NCBI GenBank assembly: GCA_963556195.1
Contig: OY744520.1
Span: 154,137,607 to 154,201,606 of the forward strand
Origin: Sepiola atlantica
Taxonomy: Eukaryota > Mollusca > Cephalopoda > Sepiida > Sepiolidae
Direction of reading: 5' to 3'
DNA length: 64,000 nt
Position 1 is the first letter of the stretch. Every line of letters starts with the position of its first letter. The position numbers and the translations under genes were made by a program. The notes below the pieces were generated by a model, which worked only from the letters and a program-made list of their open reading frames with translations, was not told where the DNA came from and did not search any database. Of this stretch, positions 11,036-22,441 are shown one piece after another.

Positions 11036-11201
11036 AACATGTTAGCGCAAACGAAAATAGATCGAAATTATAACTGCTACAATTTCAAGTAGTGAATAGC
11101 GGTCTTTCGAGGCATCATTTTCGTCCAGTTGAAGTCAGCTCATCTCGGGTATGTGCCGATCTGAAATCTCCCCCGCATTACTCGGGTCTAACACCATCTG
11201 C

Positions 11202-11290
11202 CCGAAGCCGCAAAACTGCAACAAAACTGCCGCAAAACTGCCGCAAAACTGCCGCAAACTGCCGCAAAACTGCTGCAAAACTTAGCTGCC
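11202..11290 (+). repeat. 11-bp minisatellite (CTGCCGCAAAA)n
   Basis: About seven imperfect copies of CTGCCGCAAAA occur in tandem (variants CTGCAACAAAA, CTGCTGCAAAA, one copy a base shorter). It is GC-richer than its surroundings. Confidence 0.85.
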
Positions 11291-11601
11291 GTAAATTAAC
11301 TAAAACTCGTAAATATATTGACTCATACCGGGAAATCCTATGCCGGTCTTTTGTCATAGTCATCGCCACCTCTGATCAATAGAATTTGACTACTTTCTCG
11401 CTCGCCCTATCTGATTATTTATATTATTTCCAATTGCCTTTGTGCGCCTTGGTCACTCATTTCCCTCAATTGTCTGTGGTCTTGGCTCTTGAGGGGGAAC
11501 ACCCATAATATCACAAGGTGAGTATTCGCCCATGAACCGAGCTTAATACTGATTCAACATTAACTCATTTAATACGTGTGGGGTTGATTTGCTTTCCTTC
11601 A

Positions 11602-11730
11602 GTTTTCTTTTGTTTTACAGCATATCAACCCTTTCTAGTGATTTAATGGTCAATCTAGTCGTGTTTGTAAGAGTTTATTTACTTCATGATAATCTTCAAA
11701 TATTTACTCATGCTATTTGCTACTTATTCA
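11602..11730 (+). repeat. Detached unit of the ~127-bp satellite
   Basis: It carries the satellite hallmarks TTTTGTTTTACAGCATATC, then AACCC...GTGATTTAATG and later CTTCAAATATTTACTCATG. It lies about 430 bp upstream of the main array. Confidence 0.7.
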
Positions 11731-12189
11731 TGATGTCAAACTATGTGTATATCTGTGGATGCAGTTTTATGCAATCCCCAGGAGTTATTCAATTTATCTC
11801 ATGGATAGCACACAGACAATTATTACCACACTTGGGGACAGTGTACGTTGCACTAATTTCAAATGAAGCGTCACACAAAGCCCGAAAGTAGATGCAGTTT
11901 CACGTAATATCCGCGAGAGTAAGTGAATCGGAAGCCAAAATACGTAAAAATGAATAAATAATATATTTACACTATGGTGAAATCTATCAGAATAAAGCGT
12001 GCATGACTGGAGTGTATGCGTGTACGTAGATCATTTGAAAATTTTCATTCGTCTTTAATGTTGATATCAGTATTGGCTCTGCAATCTGTTGATGTAGTAA
12101 CAGTTATATTAGAGATTTCATGATTAAATTGAATAACGACTGTTGGAAGTTGAATCAGATAAAACACGTGTTGTACAGACTGTCAACTG

Positions 12190-12700
12190 GTTGGTTGGTT
12201 TGTTTTAAGCATATCAACCCTTTTTCGTGTTATTTAATGCGGAATATGGTCATGTTAGTAAAAGTTTTTCCACTTCAAGTTCTATATATCTTCAAATATT
12301 TATCCATGGTGTTTCGTTTGGTTGTTTTGTTTTACGGCATATCAACCTTTGTTGGGTTATTTAATGCCGAATAATGTCAGTTTGGTAAAAGTTTTAATGC
12401 TTCAAGTTTTATATATCTTCATATATTTATTCATGGTGTTTCATTTGGTTGTTTTGTTTTACGGCATATCAACCCTTTTCGGGTTATTTAATGCGGAATA
12501 CTGTCATATTGGTTTGGTTTGATTTACGGCATATACACCTTTTCAGGCGATTTAATGCCGAATCAATTGTATTTTTAAAAAAATGTTTTTACAAGAAAAA
12601 AATCTTTACACAAAAAATATTTTGAATACATTCGTTAAACGTTTTTTACGGCATATCATCCTTTTATAGTTCATTTACTACCACATCAAGCTGGATTTAT
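12190..12700 (+). repeat. Tandem satellite, ~127-bp period, palindromic core
   Basis: The word CATATCAACC or a close variant recurs at 12210, 12338, 12465, 12530 and 12652, giving spacings of 128, 127, 65 and 122. Each full unit reads GGCATATCAACCCTTTTC, then GGGTTATTTAATGC, then a ~90-bp AT-rich spacer containing CTTCAAGTT and TATTCATGGTGTTTC. The core folds on itself: GCATATCAACCC against GGGTTATTTAATGC with a TTTTC loop. The fourth interval is a half-length unit. Units are clearly diverged, so the array is old. It abuts the broken 3' side of the LINE fossil at 12.76 kb. Confidence 0.85.
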
Positions 12701-12754
12701 ATGTCTTTAGATAATTATATTTTTTATATATTTCAACAGCTTTTAAAAAGGTCA

Positions 12755-12990
12755 TTATTGTCTTCATTTCTGATTAGAATGGATACCCTTCTATAGGACC
12801 AATGCCCAGTATCATTGATGTGGCGGAATATCTGATAATTTTTAATATTGATATTGCCCCCCTTTTAGAGGAAGGTTTCTTGAAGACAAATAATTGTGGG
12901 AGATTTTTGCGTCAGTAATAAGAGCAATTCATTTAGACTTGCCTTTAAACCGCGGCAATTCCACTAGAATATTTTTTGTCCCATAGTTTA
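12755..12990 (-). pseudogene. LINE ORF2 start (apurinic endonuclease N-terminus) remnant
   Basis: On the minus strand a broken frame reads WNCRGLKA, then SPTIICLQETFL, a stop, and after a one-base shift GGNINIKNYQIF and RRVSILIRN. The W-N-x-R-G start and L-Q-E-T motif are hallmarks of the APE-type endonuclease that begins ORF2 of jockey/CR1-like LINEs. The catalytic Glu of LQET is present. Coding similarity ends near 12755, where the satellite region begins; the rest of the endonuclease and all of the RT are missing. It is the direct continuation of the ORF1 relic upstream. Confidence 0.8.
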
Positions 12991-12999
12991 TATTTTGAT

Positions 13000-14416
13000 T
13001 GGGCGTGTTTTTTGTTTTGTTTGTTTCATGTTTTCAGAGTGTTCATCTTCTCTTTCCACGATGTTCAGTTCATTAAATCGGTTTTGTGTCAAGTTCACTC
13101 TGATCTTTGTTTTTGGTTTTTGAGGTGATTTATTTTTTTTACCTCAGGTTCAGGATTTTTACCTGGAGGCTCTTTGCATGGAGATATTCTTCTTGGAGAT
13201 TCTTTATTTGGATCTTTTCGGATCACTATCTTCTTCTTAGTAGATTCAGTTGCATTATTCATTTCACTTGTTTTTGACTTTGATGGTGCATATTGGGTGG
13301 GGGAAATCGGTTGAGTAGGAGGCATAATAGTAATCATTTCCTCTATTTGTTCAAACCGTTGCTTTCTAACGTTTGCCTTCGGTTCTTTGTATTCTTTTCT
13401 AATTGTTTTTTTGTAATTCTGACCAGTCTCCCGGTCTTAGCTGAAGCAACTTTTGTATTCATTTTTTGTATTTACTGTCCTCTTTATTGTTCGCAACTGG
13501 GGACACAGCATGAGAATATGTCTTTTCTCTATTAGTGGTTTCAACCACCTTTCTTGCTTCTCGAAAGCAAATCTTTCTAGTGTATTTAATTGTCAATATC
13601 TCCTTTTCCCTTTTCCATCTCTCACACATTCTGGCATAAACTAAGTGGTCACCACCACAGTTCGCGCATGTATGGTTCCATTTACACTCATCCATAGAGT
13701 GGTCAGGGTCTTTTTCCGACCATTTTCCACATGCGTTTCTTATGCTACATTAGCTTTCGTGATGTCCATATTTCTTGAATTTGTAACACCGTAGAGGATT
13801 AGGGATATATTGTTCAACCTTTTCAATTGTATATCCTGTCTTCATTTTTGGTGGAATTGTTGGCATATCAAATGTCATCACGTATGTGTTTGTTTGGATG
13901 ATCTTGTTTTCTCTTTTTATAGAGATAAGCTTCACCTCGATTACTCCCTATTACTCCAATATTTCTTCTATAGTACATAATGAGAGCTCTTGGTTCCTTA
14001 TTGCTCCTTTTGAAATATTTAAGTATTGATGCGGGTATGATGTAATTTTTTTTATTGTGAATAATTTTCCTTTTCAGCAGAAAATCTGCATGTCTTATTT
14101 TCTTAACTTTGACCAGTATGTTTCCATTAACCGATTTTTTAACAACCGAAGGCGTCATATTAGCTGAAATTATTTTCTCAATGACGAATATAGATAATGT
14201 AGCAATATTTGGTTCTTCTAATTCTTCCAGTACCATAAATCTTGGGAATCTACTTTGACCGTCTTCTTCTTCTTCTTCTTCTTCTTCTTCTTCTTCTTCT
14301 TCTTCTTCTTCTTCTTCTTCTTCTTCTTCTTCTTCTCTTACGGAGCTTGTATCCCTATGCATCTGTTTTGTGATTCTGTTAAGAGCCATAAATTGTTTTT
14401 TTTTTAAATTCATCAT
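13000..14416 (-). pseudogene. LINE ORF1 (gag-like, zinc knuckles), jockey-type, broken
   Basis: The minus strand begins MMNLKKKQFMALNR (14416) and runs through a poly-Glu stretch, then FPRFMVLEELEEPNIATLS and a basic central domain to about 13868. After a frame change it continues IIQTNTYVMTFDMPTIPP and EKVEQYIPNPLRCYKF (13935-13750). Another break leads to a CCHC-like cluster CANCGGDHLVYARMC (near 13660) and a Lys/Ser/Pro-rich tail to about 13095. This order (basic domain, then three Cys/His knuckles, then tail) is that of the nucleic-acid-binding ORF1 protein of jockey/X-element LINEs, which packages LINE RNA. Two knuckle cysteines are lost (CYKF and CGKW for C-x2-C). At least three frame breaks make it inactive. 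Confidence 0.85.
14265..14336 (+). repeat. (CTT)n microsatellite inside the ORF1 relic
   Basis: About 24 CTT units, read on the minus strand as a run of Glu codons within the LINE ORF1 relic. Such a run can expand from a short acidic stretch. Confidence 0.95.
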
Positions 14417-15743
14417 CCTGTTCCCTACCCACCACGGAGTTTACTTCGAATCAAAGTCTACGTGAATTGCCAAGGGGAAACCCATTCGCCTTGACAAGAC
14501 AATGCTACAGAAATGGTATACTCAACCACGATCGTGATCACAAGCACTCGTGTTCCATCGATTCTCTACCCATTTATAGTTAAACGCTCGGAGCACAAAC
14601 CGTGTTCCAGTCATTTATCTTTCAAGTTGATTGACCATTGCCACAACCTTCTATTACTTTTTTTATAAACTGGAGTGATTATTGATAATTATTAAATTAA
14701 TCAATTTCAATATTGTTAACGATCAAGGAAACTGATATAATAAGTGCTAGGGCAAAACGTAACTGGCCGATTGATCAGATCGGGCCTCTCTGACCTCCCG
14801 TCTAGCGGAAGTAATGGCCAAAGTAGAGTGTTGCAAATCACGTGACCATTTATGCAACCAGGCCACAGACCGCTCAGTTACAATTATCCTGTCCTAAGAC
14901 ATCACGGGTCGCCACCCATGGCCAACAGGTAGCCTTGCTTTCGGGGGGAAGGAGTTACCCCTCTGCATAGAGTTGCAGTCGACAAATTCGGGGCAAACTG
15001 TCAACTGGAGTTATCGGCGTGATCCATGTTTGTAGCTGTTTTCTTGCTCCATAACTGATACGATGCTCACACATAAAAGAATGGAGACGACGACAATTGA
15101 ACATAAATAAAATATATACTTGAACTAATTAGGCATATTTTCCTAGATAAAAATATATCTTCAGAGAAGATACGAGAATTCTAAAGACTCCCATATACAT
15201 GGACTACATAATGTCCCTTCCCTTCTAAGTTATCAGTGACAACTGAGCTTTTAACTATTTAAAATGTAACATGACTAAATCTACAAATCTACGATCCGTC
15301 ATTCGTACATTGAGTTAACTGACTCTGTGATAATTTCCTGTCACTAAAATCACTAAAACTGTACACTTATTAATAACTGAATATATAATGTATAGAGAGG
15401 AGAACATAGATTGAAGACGAGAGAGACAGAGAGAACGAAAAGGAGAATAAAAGAGAGGGTGAATGAAGAAAATCAAAGATTTTTGCATTTAGACAAAGAG
15501 AGAGAAAGAATGACATGGAATCCAAAGGGAAAACATGGACGATTATGTAACCGCAACAATAAATATAAAAAGATGAGAGAATATTGAACACAATATGGAA
15601 TTCTTACGGATGATATTATTTATATTTACTTACTAGGAATTCTCACACGAGCCATTACCAGTGATCGCTCACTGGATAAACTAAGTGGTGTTCTTGGAGT
15701 CCAACAAGTTTCCCCAGATTTCAAGTATTCTCTTCTAATTTGG
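14417..15743. other. Upstream side of the LINE relic and non-coding DNA
   Basis: On the minus strand 14417-14640 is probably the LINE 5' untranslated region. A GC-richer block at 14745-15030 has no recognisable frame and may belong to the same element or to another repeat. 15400-15500 is purine-rich on the plus strand. No gene is seen. Confidence 0.45.
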
Positions 15744-15814
<71 letters not shown>

Positions 15815-15837
15815 CATAATAATAATAATTATTATTA

Positions 15838-15907
<70 letters not shown>

Positions 15908-15909
15908 CA
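15744..15909. repeat. (TTA)n microsatellite with internal inversion
   Basis: About 55 trinucleotide units, read as TTA/ATT. A short central stretch (about 15814-15832) switches to ATAATAATAAT before returning to TTATTATT, giving local self-complementarity. The poly-Tyr/Asn/Ile open frames here are artefacts. Confidence 0.95.
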
Positions 15910-16590
15910 TCGTCCTTTGCTTCATTGGGCATCTCCCATTTTGACCATCTCAATCCAACTCTTTAAAATGACCATTGCACATAACGTATATAAGATAAAT
16001 ATTTAACAGATGAAGTAATGTTGCTGAATGAATGTGGATATTTAACATTCTCATTCTATCAAGATAAGCAACGTCTGGTTATGGAATCCAAACGAATTCC
16101 CTAAACACGTTGGTGCCAAAAGGTATTTCGTGCGTGACTTGGAAAATATATGCACATGTCGACGCCGAAAACCGATAAGAAGGCCTGATTAAATTAATAT
16201 ACACTTATTAATAGTTCGTTTTAACAAACTATAGCACAATATCAAGAAGACTTGCAAAGTAGATTATACATAAAATTAATAAAAAGTCACAATTACAATT
16301 GAATGCACATCATTGTAAGGTAAGAAATTCGGGCAGAGCACACCCGCAAAACTTACAATAGCTCCATGGGCTGTTTGTTTGTAAAGGTCGGGTCCAACAC
16401 AGCAGGTCAGTTAATTCCAGTAAATGGAGGAGAAATAAGGGTTTTAATCTATGCCCTATCTGATCTCACGAGAGTAGATACAAGGTATTGTATTGTTACG
16501 AGATTTGTGAATCGCTTTTATGTCGAAAGAAGGTAATTGACCCTATTTTTACTAAAGAACACAACTGTGGCCCTAAATTCTCTTCTTGTA
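15910..16590. other. Non-coding DNA
   Basis: No gene or recognised repeat before the Penelope-like motif at 16.63 kb. Confidence 0.4.
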
Positions 16591-16599
16591 ATAACCTTC

Positions 16600-16680
16600 A
16601 GTTATCCTTATTTTAGTGTTTGTTATGTCCACAACGTTTCGCCCGTTATACTCTTCGGACTTGTTCAGTTGTCGTAGTTG
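16600..16680 (-). repeat. Penelope-type terminal motif, hammerhead-like
   Basis: The minus strand carries CTGAACAAGTCCGAAGAG, a short spacer and GGGCGAAACGTTGTGG. This is the same architecture (CTGAA-A ... stem ... GAAACG) as the small Penelope-derived repeats at 31.7 and 46.3 kb. It is a solitary copy with no coding sequence recognised nearby. Confidence 0.5.
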
Positions 16681-16689
16681 AACTTCATC

Positions 16690-17985
16690 CACTGAACGGC
16701 GTACACTCTCCAAATCCGCAGCTCTAGAAGACCCATCTATTTTCCAACCAGTTATTGACTCCAGGAGTTGTCGGTCTTAGAACAATTGGTCGAAGAGAGT
16801 GGAGGATACCATTTTGAAGATGGAAGATAGAGACGGCGAATGGTTACCCAGAGAATATATGTGCAAGATCGAGCGTGATGGAACACAAAGATGAAACTGT
16901 TCATTTAAAAGTATCTGACCGTTTTCACAGAGTCCCCGAACAAATTTAATGTATATATTTTTGTTAGGACAACTAACGAAAACGAGTAACGCCCCTTTGA
17001 ACCATTTCGGAGTTATCGCCCTTGGGAAAGGAAGAGAGGTCTTGAAAGTAAACAGACCGACGTCTAGAGACTGTATATTTCATCTCGCTTACATCGGTCA
17101 ATTAACTCATTAATTTATTCTATGTTCAGTTGTAATAAATCTGTTATAAGTTTCTGTTGAAAGTTAATCCATTTAGTTTACGAGTTATTGATTATTATAA
17201 CCTAAATTACAAGGTTATAACATTTTTACAATTTATTTGGAAACACAAGGTAAATCATATACCTATAAATATAATTTGGGCATCAACTATATGCATTTGT
17301 AGTAATATAACGGACGCTTATTATATACATTGAAATGAGTTTCGGCAGGATTTTTTTCTTTCCAACTACTTATTTTAATTTAACACTATATCTTAGTAAA
17401 AAAAATAAAAATAATATTAAACATTAAAAAGACTATAATGGATAGGGACCCCAATTTTGTTTTTATTTTGATTCAGTAAGAAAGTTGCAAAAACCCTGAT
17501 TAAGAACAAAAGAAAATGTTATCTTATTATTTAAAAAAAAAATAAGGCAGATACTTTCAAGTTTTCGGGGAAAAATGTTAAAATAATGTTTTAAGTTGCT
17601 TTTGATCACCTACGTGTTATTGCAACTTAGTAACGTCGTACCTAATTAGAAAATGTTAGCCCTTTCCAGAAAAAAATTAGAGTTGTCTCCCTTTTTTATT
17701 ATTTTTATCGGTTATATTTCTTTTCTCGGATAATTTTTTGTTTGTTTAGTGTAAACAGACTACAACTTACTGTTTTTAATGTCTAATGTTATATTATTTA
17801 CTAAAACATGGTTTTAATGAAACATATTTATTTCTGTTGCGTTGGAATCTTGCTGTAACCCTTTTCGTTGTAAATAATTTCCGATCAACTATTAATATAT
17901 CACCATATAGTTTGACTATCAAATATACATATAGTTTAGCTACACATATAAAAATAAAGAACAGTTGGAAATAATTTATACACGA
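16690..17985. other. Non-coding DNA
   Basis: No gene is seen. The region becomes strongly AT-rich after 17100. Confidence 0.45.
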
Positions 17986-17990
17986 TCAAC

Positions 17991-18364
17991 TATGACTATG
18001 CAATCCCTACAGCTACATATCTAGAAAACGGAGCTGTTAAACCTGACATCGTAATATAGGACATAAGGGAGAAAGTAGCAACCCTAGTTGAAGTCAGTGT
18101 CTCTAATGATGCAGGATTGAACAGATCAGAAAGTGAAAAGATTACGAAATACCAAGGTCTTATGTACGACATGAAAAGAAACTGAAATCTTAGGAAAATC
18201 TCCATCATACCAGTAATTATAGGAGCAACAGGACTAATGAAGAAGAATTTCAAGAGCTATCTGGCGAGTATACCCGGTGAACCGAGTGCAAGAGAAATGC
18301 AAACAACTACACTTAAAGGGACGGTTAGAATCATAAAACGATCTCTAGGCTGGAGTGTCTGAAA
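17991..18364 (+). pseudogene. LINE ORF2 C-terminal fragment
   Basis: In one plus-strand frame starting at 17991 the translation reads YDYAIPTATYLENGAVKPDIV, then REKVATLVEVSVSND, ESEKITKYQGLMYDMKR, ISIIPVIIGATGLMKKNF and finally LKGTVRIIKRSLG before a stop near 18362. This is the conserved C-terminal block that ends many invertebrate LINE polyproteins, including the P-V-x-x-G-A-x-G core. In-frame stops (TAG at about 18057, TGA at about 18183) replace Trp-like positions. The RT domain is missing, so this is a 5'-truncated, decayed copy. Its 3' region includes the 21-bp tandem repeat that follows. Confidence 0.8.
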
Positions 18365-18440
18365 TAGCCGGTGAATGTCTGGCATCCGGTAGGATGCCCC
18401 ATCTCCAGCAAAAACAGAAAGATAAGAAAAATAAAAACTA

Positions 18441-18524
18441 GAGAGTTTGAATTACCCAAAGGAGAGTTTGAATTACCCAAAGGAGAGTTTGAATTACCTA
18501 CTGGATAGTTTGAATTACCTACTA
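18441..18524 (+). repeat. 21-bp tandem repeat, four units
   Basis: Units of GAGAGTTTGAATTACC plus five bases start at 18441, 18462, 18483 and 18504. Units 1 and 2 are identical; units 3 and 4 share a different ending. It lies in what should be the 3' untranslated part of the LINE fragment. Confidence 0.95.
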
Positions 18525-18739
18525 GACACCACCCTCGAGTGTCTTCGGTTTCTCTGTACAAGGGTTTGTCAGGAAAACCTGACATGAGTATATTTCATCC
18601 TACAATTAAAACCTGACTAAATATTCAAACTAAAATAGCATTCGCAGCACAAATAAGATTCTCTCGACACTGCTATATACTTGCTCATACGAGGAATGGT
18701 GCACCTTCTCAAGTAACACCACTTTGCTTGATACTCCAC

Positions 18740-19140
18740 CAAACTATATGAATTATTGTCCTGGAATTCCGGTAAGACCAAAATACTAGGAGAAAGATAT
18801 ACTATAACATAGATAACTGGTCAATTGGGGAGATACAATATTTATGTTCTTAAGTGTTAGTACCAGGAAAGTGACCTCATAGACTCCTGAGAACTTTAAC
18901 TAAAGTAAAATGAACACTATGAATTCTTATCTTGGAATTCGCTAAGACCAAGACACCACGAGAAAGATATACTATTACATAGTTAACTGGTCAATTGAGG
19001 AACATTGATTTTTTTTACTAATTAAACGTTTTAGAAATAAATGAGAATATATATGTATCTCATATAGATATTAAATGTTAGCCTAAAGAAGGGGCCTCTT
19101 GATTTCTGAAAACTTCGATTGAAGTAAAATTAAACAAAAG
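18740..19140 (+). repeat. Diverged tandem duplication (~170-220 bp units)
   Basis: Unit 1 (about 18745-18915) and unit 2 (about 18917-19140) share the ordered words GGAATTC, GAGAAAGATATACTAT, TAACTGGTCAATTG and, at the end, GAAGTAAAAT-like with AAACTT upstream. Unit 2 contains an extra ~50 bp of AT-rich sequence in its middle. No coding potential. Confidence 0.75.
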
Positions 19141-19899
19141 TTTAGCTAACAAATATAAAGGAGTCGAAAAGGAAGATAATCAAATATTCGCTAGGAAAAC
19201 TAAATTCATTTATTTGGTTTAAAAAAACAAAAACAATCGAGCAGTGTATTTAACTTTGACAACTTTTGCAAAAAACCACAAAGACTCTAAAAAAGGTAGA
19301 ACTTACCGCGGATAAATATTACCAGGTGACGGCGAGGCATTTCCCTAGACTTTTCTTCCGATTACAAGCGAGAACAATGCAATAAAATGCAAACAAAAAG
19401 AAAACAAGATTTTAAAATTCGTTCTCGACTCGTAAAGAGAAGAACAATGAGACAGCCGTGTACACATTATTGCCAGTTTCAACGGGAGGAGATTTCCTTT
19501 GCTGTCAATCTTAATGGCCGCGACTTTTAACCTGGGAGGAATTTGCCGAAGACAATAAGATAAGAAATGTCGACCCATCAAATGCAATCCTCGGCGTAGT
19601 GAGGTGTAAATATATCAGGGGTAAGACATTAGCTCTGCCAACAAACCAATCGTTTGAAAGGAGAAAAAGTGATAGATGGAAGGAAGAGATATAGTGTCAT
19701 TGGATGACGCTATCGATCTTCTGTTTGAAGAGGATGGGCTACAATTGCCAACTTAAATAAAAAAAGGAAAAACGAAAAATATATGATAAAGTAAGAGAAA
19801 AAAGATAGATTGAAACTCGAATTAGAACGTAATTTGAAGAGAAGAATTTCTAACGAGCACAGGGAAAGAATAGAAGTAAAAAAAGGAAGTACACAGTAA

Positions 19900-19901
<2 letters not shown>
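19141..19901. other. Non-coding DNA
   Basis: No recognised gene. A moderately GC-rich stretch at 19300-19620 has no convincing protein motif. Confidence 0.4.
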
Positions 19902-19953
<52 letters not shown>

Positions 19954-19960
19954 ATGTGTG
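19902..19960. repeat. (TA)n(TG)n microsatellite
   Basis: A TA run of about 23 units ending in a short TG tail. Confidence 0.95.
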
Positions 19961-20186
19961 AATTTATTCTATATTGTTTGTTTTCTTTTTGTGTCAATGT
20001 AAACGTGCACATTTCTTAAGAATCTTTTTTAACTGTAAAATTCTGTAAAATTCTGACTCTGTCTGTTTGTATAGCTTTTGAAAATGGAACGTCTGCAAAA
20101 TTAAGATACACCAGTTACTTGACATGGTTGGATTTATCGGAATCGCAATTAACGTATATACATGTCACACACAACCACACACACAA

Positions 20187-20194
<8 letters not shown>

Positions 20195-20269
<75 letters not shown>

Positions 20270-20358
20270 AAGCAATCCAACAAAAGATATAAGCGTCAAC
20301 TAATATCTTATAATTAGTGAAACATCCGGATAAAAACTGAAGCTCAATATATACATAT

Positions 20359-20436
<78 letters not shown>

Positions 20437-20460
20437 ATATATGTACATGTGTGTGTGTGT
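20195..20460. repeat. Two long (TA)n arrays
   Basis: TA runs at about 20195-20266 and 20356-20428 are separated by ~90 bp. The second ends in a TG-rich tail to 20460. Confidence 0.95.
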
Positions 20461-20586
20461 TTCGCGTTTCGCTCTTTAAAAACCGAGCATACTGTTATAT
20501 GATTCTAATCATGTATTGACCGCTGTTCTTTAAATTACTGAAAGAAAATACAATACAAAATGTGATACGTATATAATATAAAAGTA

Positions 20587-20593
<7 letters not shown>

Positions 20594-20653
<60 letters not shown>

Positions 20654-20657
20654 ATAC
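20594..20657. repeat. (TA)n microsatellite
   Basis: About 25 TA units with TG interruptions at the end. Confidence 0.95.
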
Positions 20658-20955
20658 ATGTTTATCTCACAAACAGACACACAACACAACCCATACTCTA
20701 ACCTAATAATCACTATAAAATCCTAAAAACGAATTTCTCCATCCGTTCGGCTTTTCAGTAGGATACATTCAGCCTCATGATTCGAAATTCGAGTTACCTC
20801 TTTGCGAAGTGACAACTTTAATTCTTAGTCGTGATGTATCTTACTGAAGAACCCAAATTAAGGATAATCTTTAGCCTAGTCTTTCCAGTTATGTGTATAT
20901 GGGTCGCTGCGGTCTGTGTCTGATTGTTGAAAACAATTATTTACAAAACAATTAT

Positions 20956-20956
<1 letters not shown>

Positions 20957-21043
<87 letters not shown>

Positions 21044-21093
21044 TGTATATACATGCATACATATGTGTATATATATGTATATATATGCATATT

Positions 21094-21134
<41 letters not shown>
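20957..21134. repeat. Very long (TA)n with CATA/GTATA interruptions
   Basis: Two TA runs (20957-21040 and about 21100-21134) are joined by a variant-rich TATATG/CATAC region. This is one of the longest arrays in the window. Confidence 0.95.
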
Positions 21135-21137
<3 letters not shown>

Positions 21138-22440
21138 AGGAAACAATCCAGTTGAAAAGTTAAAATAATTCTTGAATTCTCATGAGTGATATTCATCTTT
21201 ATATACTTATTGCAAAAATATATAGATATAATGTCATTAGTTAAACATAAGCACAATTATCGACAAGTTAAATAAATTATATCAAATATATATTGATAAG
21301 GTGCAATTCGCTATATTCAAAACATATTAATTAAAATTTGAAATAATAAAATCTTGTTCCGGTAATAAATATTCCAACACGCCGTCTATATATATGCACG
21401 TTTCCCAGATATCAGCTTTATTCATTTTAAAAATTACATTTTAGTAAACATTTTGAGTAGATAAATAATTCTTCTGATCAACTTATGAAAATTATTTTGA
21501 TCGAAGTAATAATATGAATTCTTTACTTTAATTAAAAAAAAAGAACTACATTTAGTCAAAGAAAATAATTCAGATATATTTTGAAGGTACCGTAATTATT
21601 TCAACTACATATTTCGAGAAATGGGTTACGTATCTGTGTTTAAACTAAAATGTGAAATACAATTTCACAACTTAGACAAATAGTATAAAGCGAATCCGAA
21701 AAATACAAGCTGAAATGTTAACAGAAGACAAATTTAAAACTGTAATTTTTGTATTGATTTTGAAATCACACGAGAGCAAACTGATAAAAAGTAAAATCCT
21801 GCAAAAACTTGAACAAGATCGAGGAATAAATGTACAATTAACGTATTAAACAACATTAAACTCAAGTGGAGGTTCATGAAATACACAACGTGTCTTTTCA
21901 GAAACAATTCATTTGGCGGATATACTTTAAAATAAGGTAGAGCTTTATTTTCTTACTGTGTAATTCAGGCACAAAACAGAATGCGAAGGAAAAATAAAAG
22001 TTAAAAAGAAATGAAATCAGTAAACGTGATATGAGACATTACAGAAAAGAAAATATATTAACAGAAAATTTGTGCAAATTCAGAATGACCAGAATCGTTT
22101 AAAACTCGGTAAAGGATTATATATTATAATTGCTTACAAAAGAAACTTGCAGAGAAATAAACGCGACTAAACTGTAAAAAAGATTATCATGAAGAACACA
22201 ATGTTTCTGGAAGAACGTTGGAAATTACAGATTTAATTATTTGCAAAGTATTTTCTGTAAAACATCTGAGTTCAATGTCTTTATTATCCAAGGAAACTGT
22301 TATTCATTTGAGAGACTGACTACGCATATTTTGTTTATCGGACGAAGCAATTATTATATTTGTGAGTTAGGATTACAAAGAATTGTATTCGAAAAAAAAA
22401 ATGATATGTGCATAAGGGTATGTTGATTTTTATGTATTTT
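21135..22440. other. AT-rich non-coding DNA
   Basis: No gene, RNA or repeat family recognised. Confidence 0.5.
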
Positions 22441-22441
22441 T

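Noticed and set aside
15626..16006. Open frames of poly-Asn, poly-Ile or poly-Tyr
   Set aside because: They are translations of the (TTA)n array in different frames and strands. There is no flanking domain.
20876..21256. Tyr-Ile-rich frames over 90-126 codons
   Set aside because: Products of (TA)n in both strands. The same holds for the frames at 5.6-5.9, 36.4, 51.9, 58.2, 61.6 and 63.0-63.5 kb.
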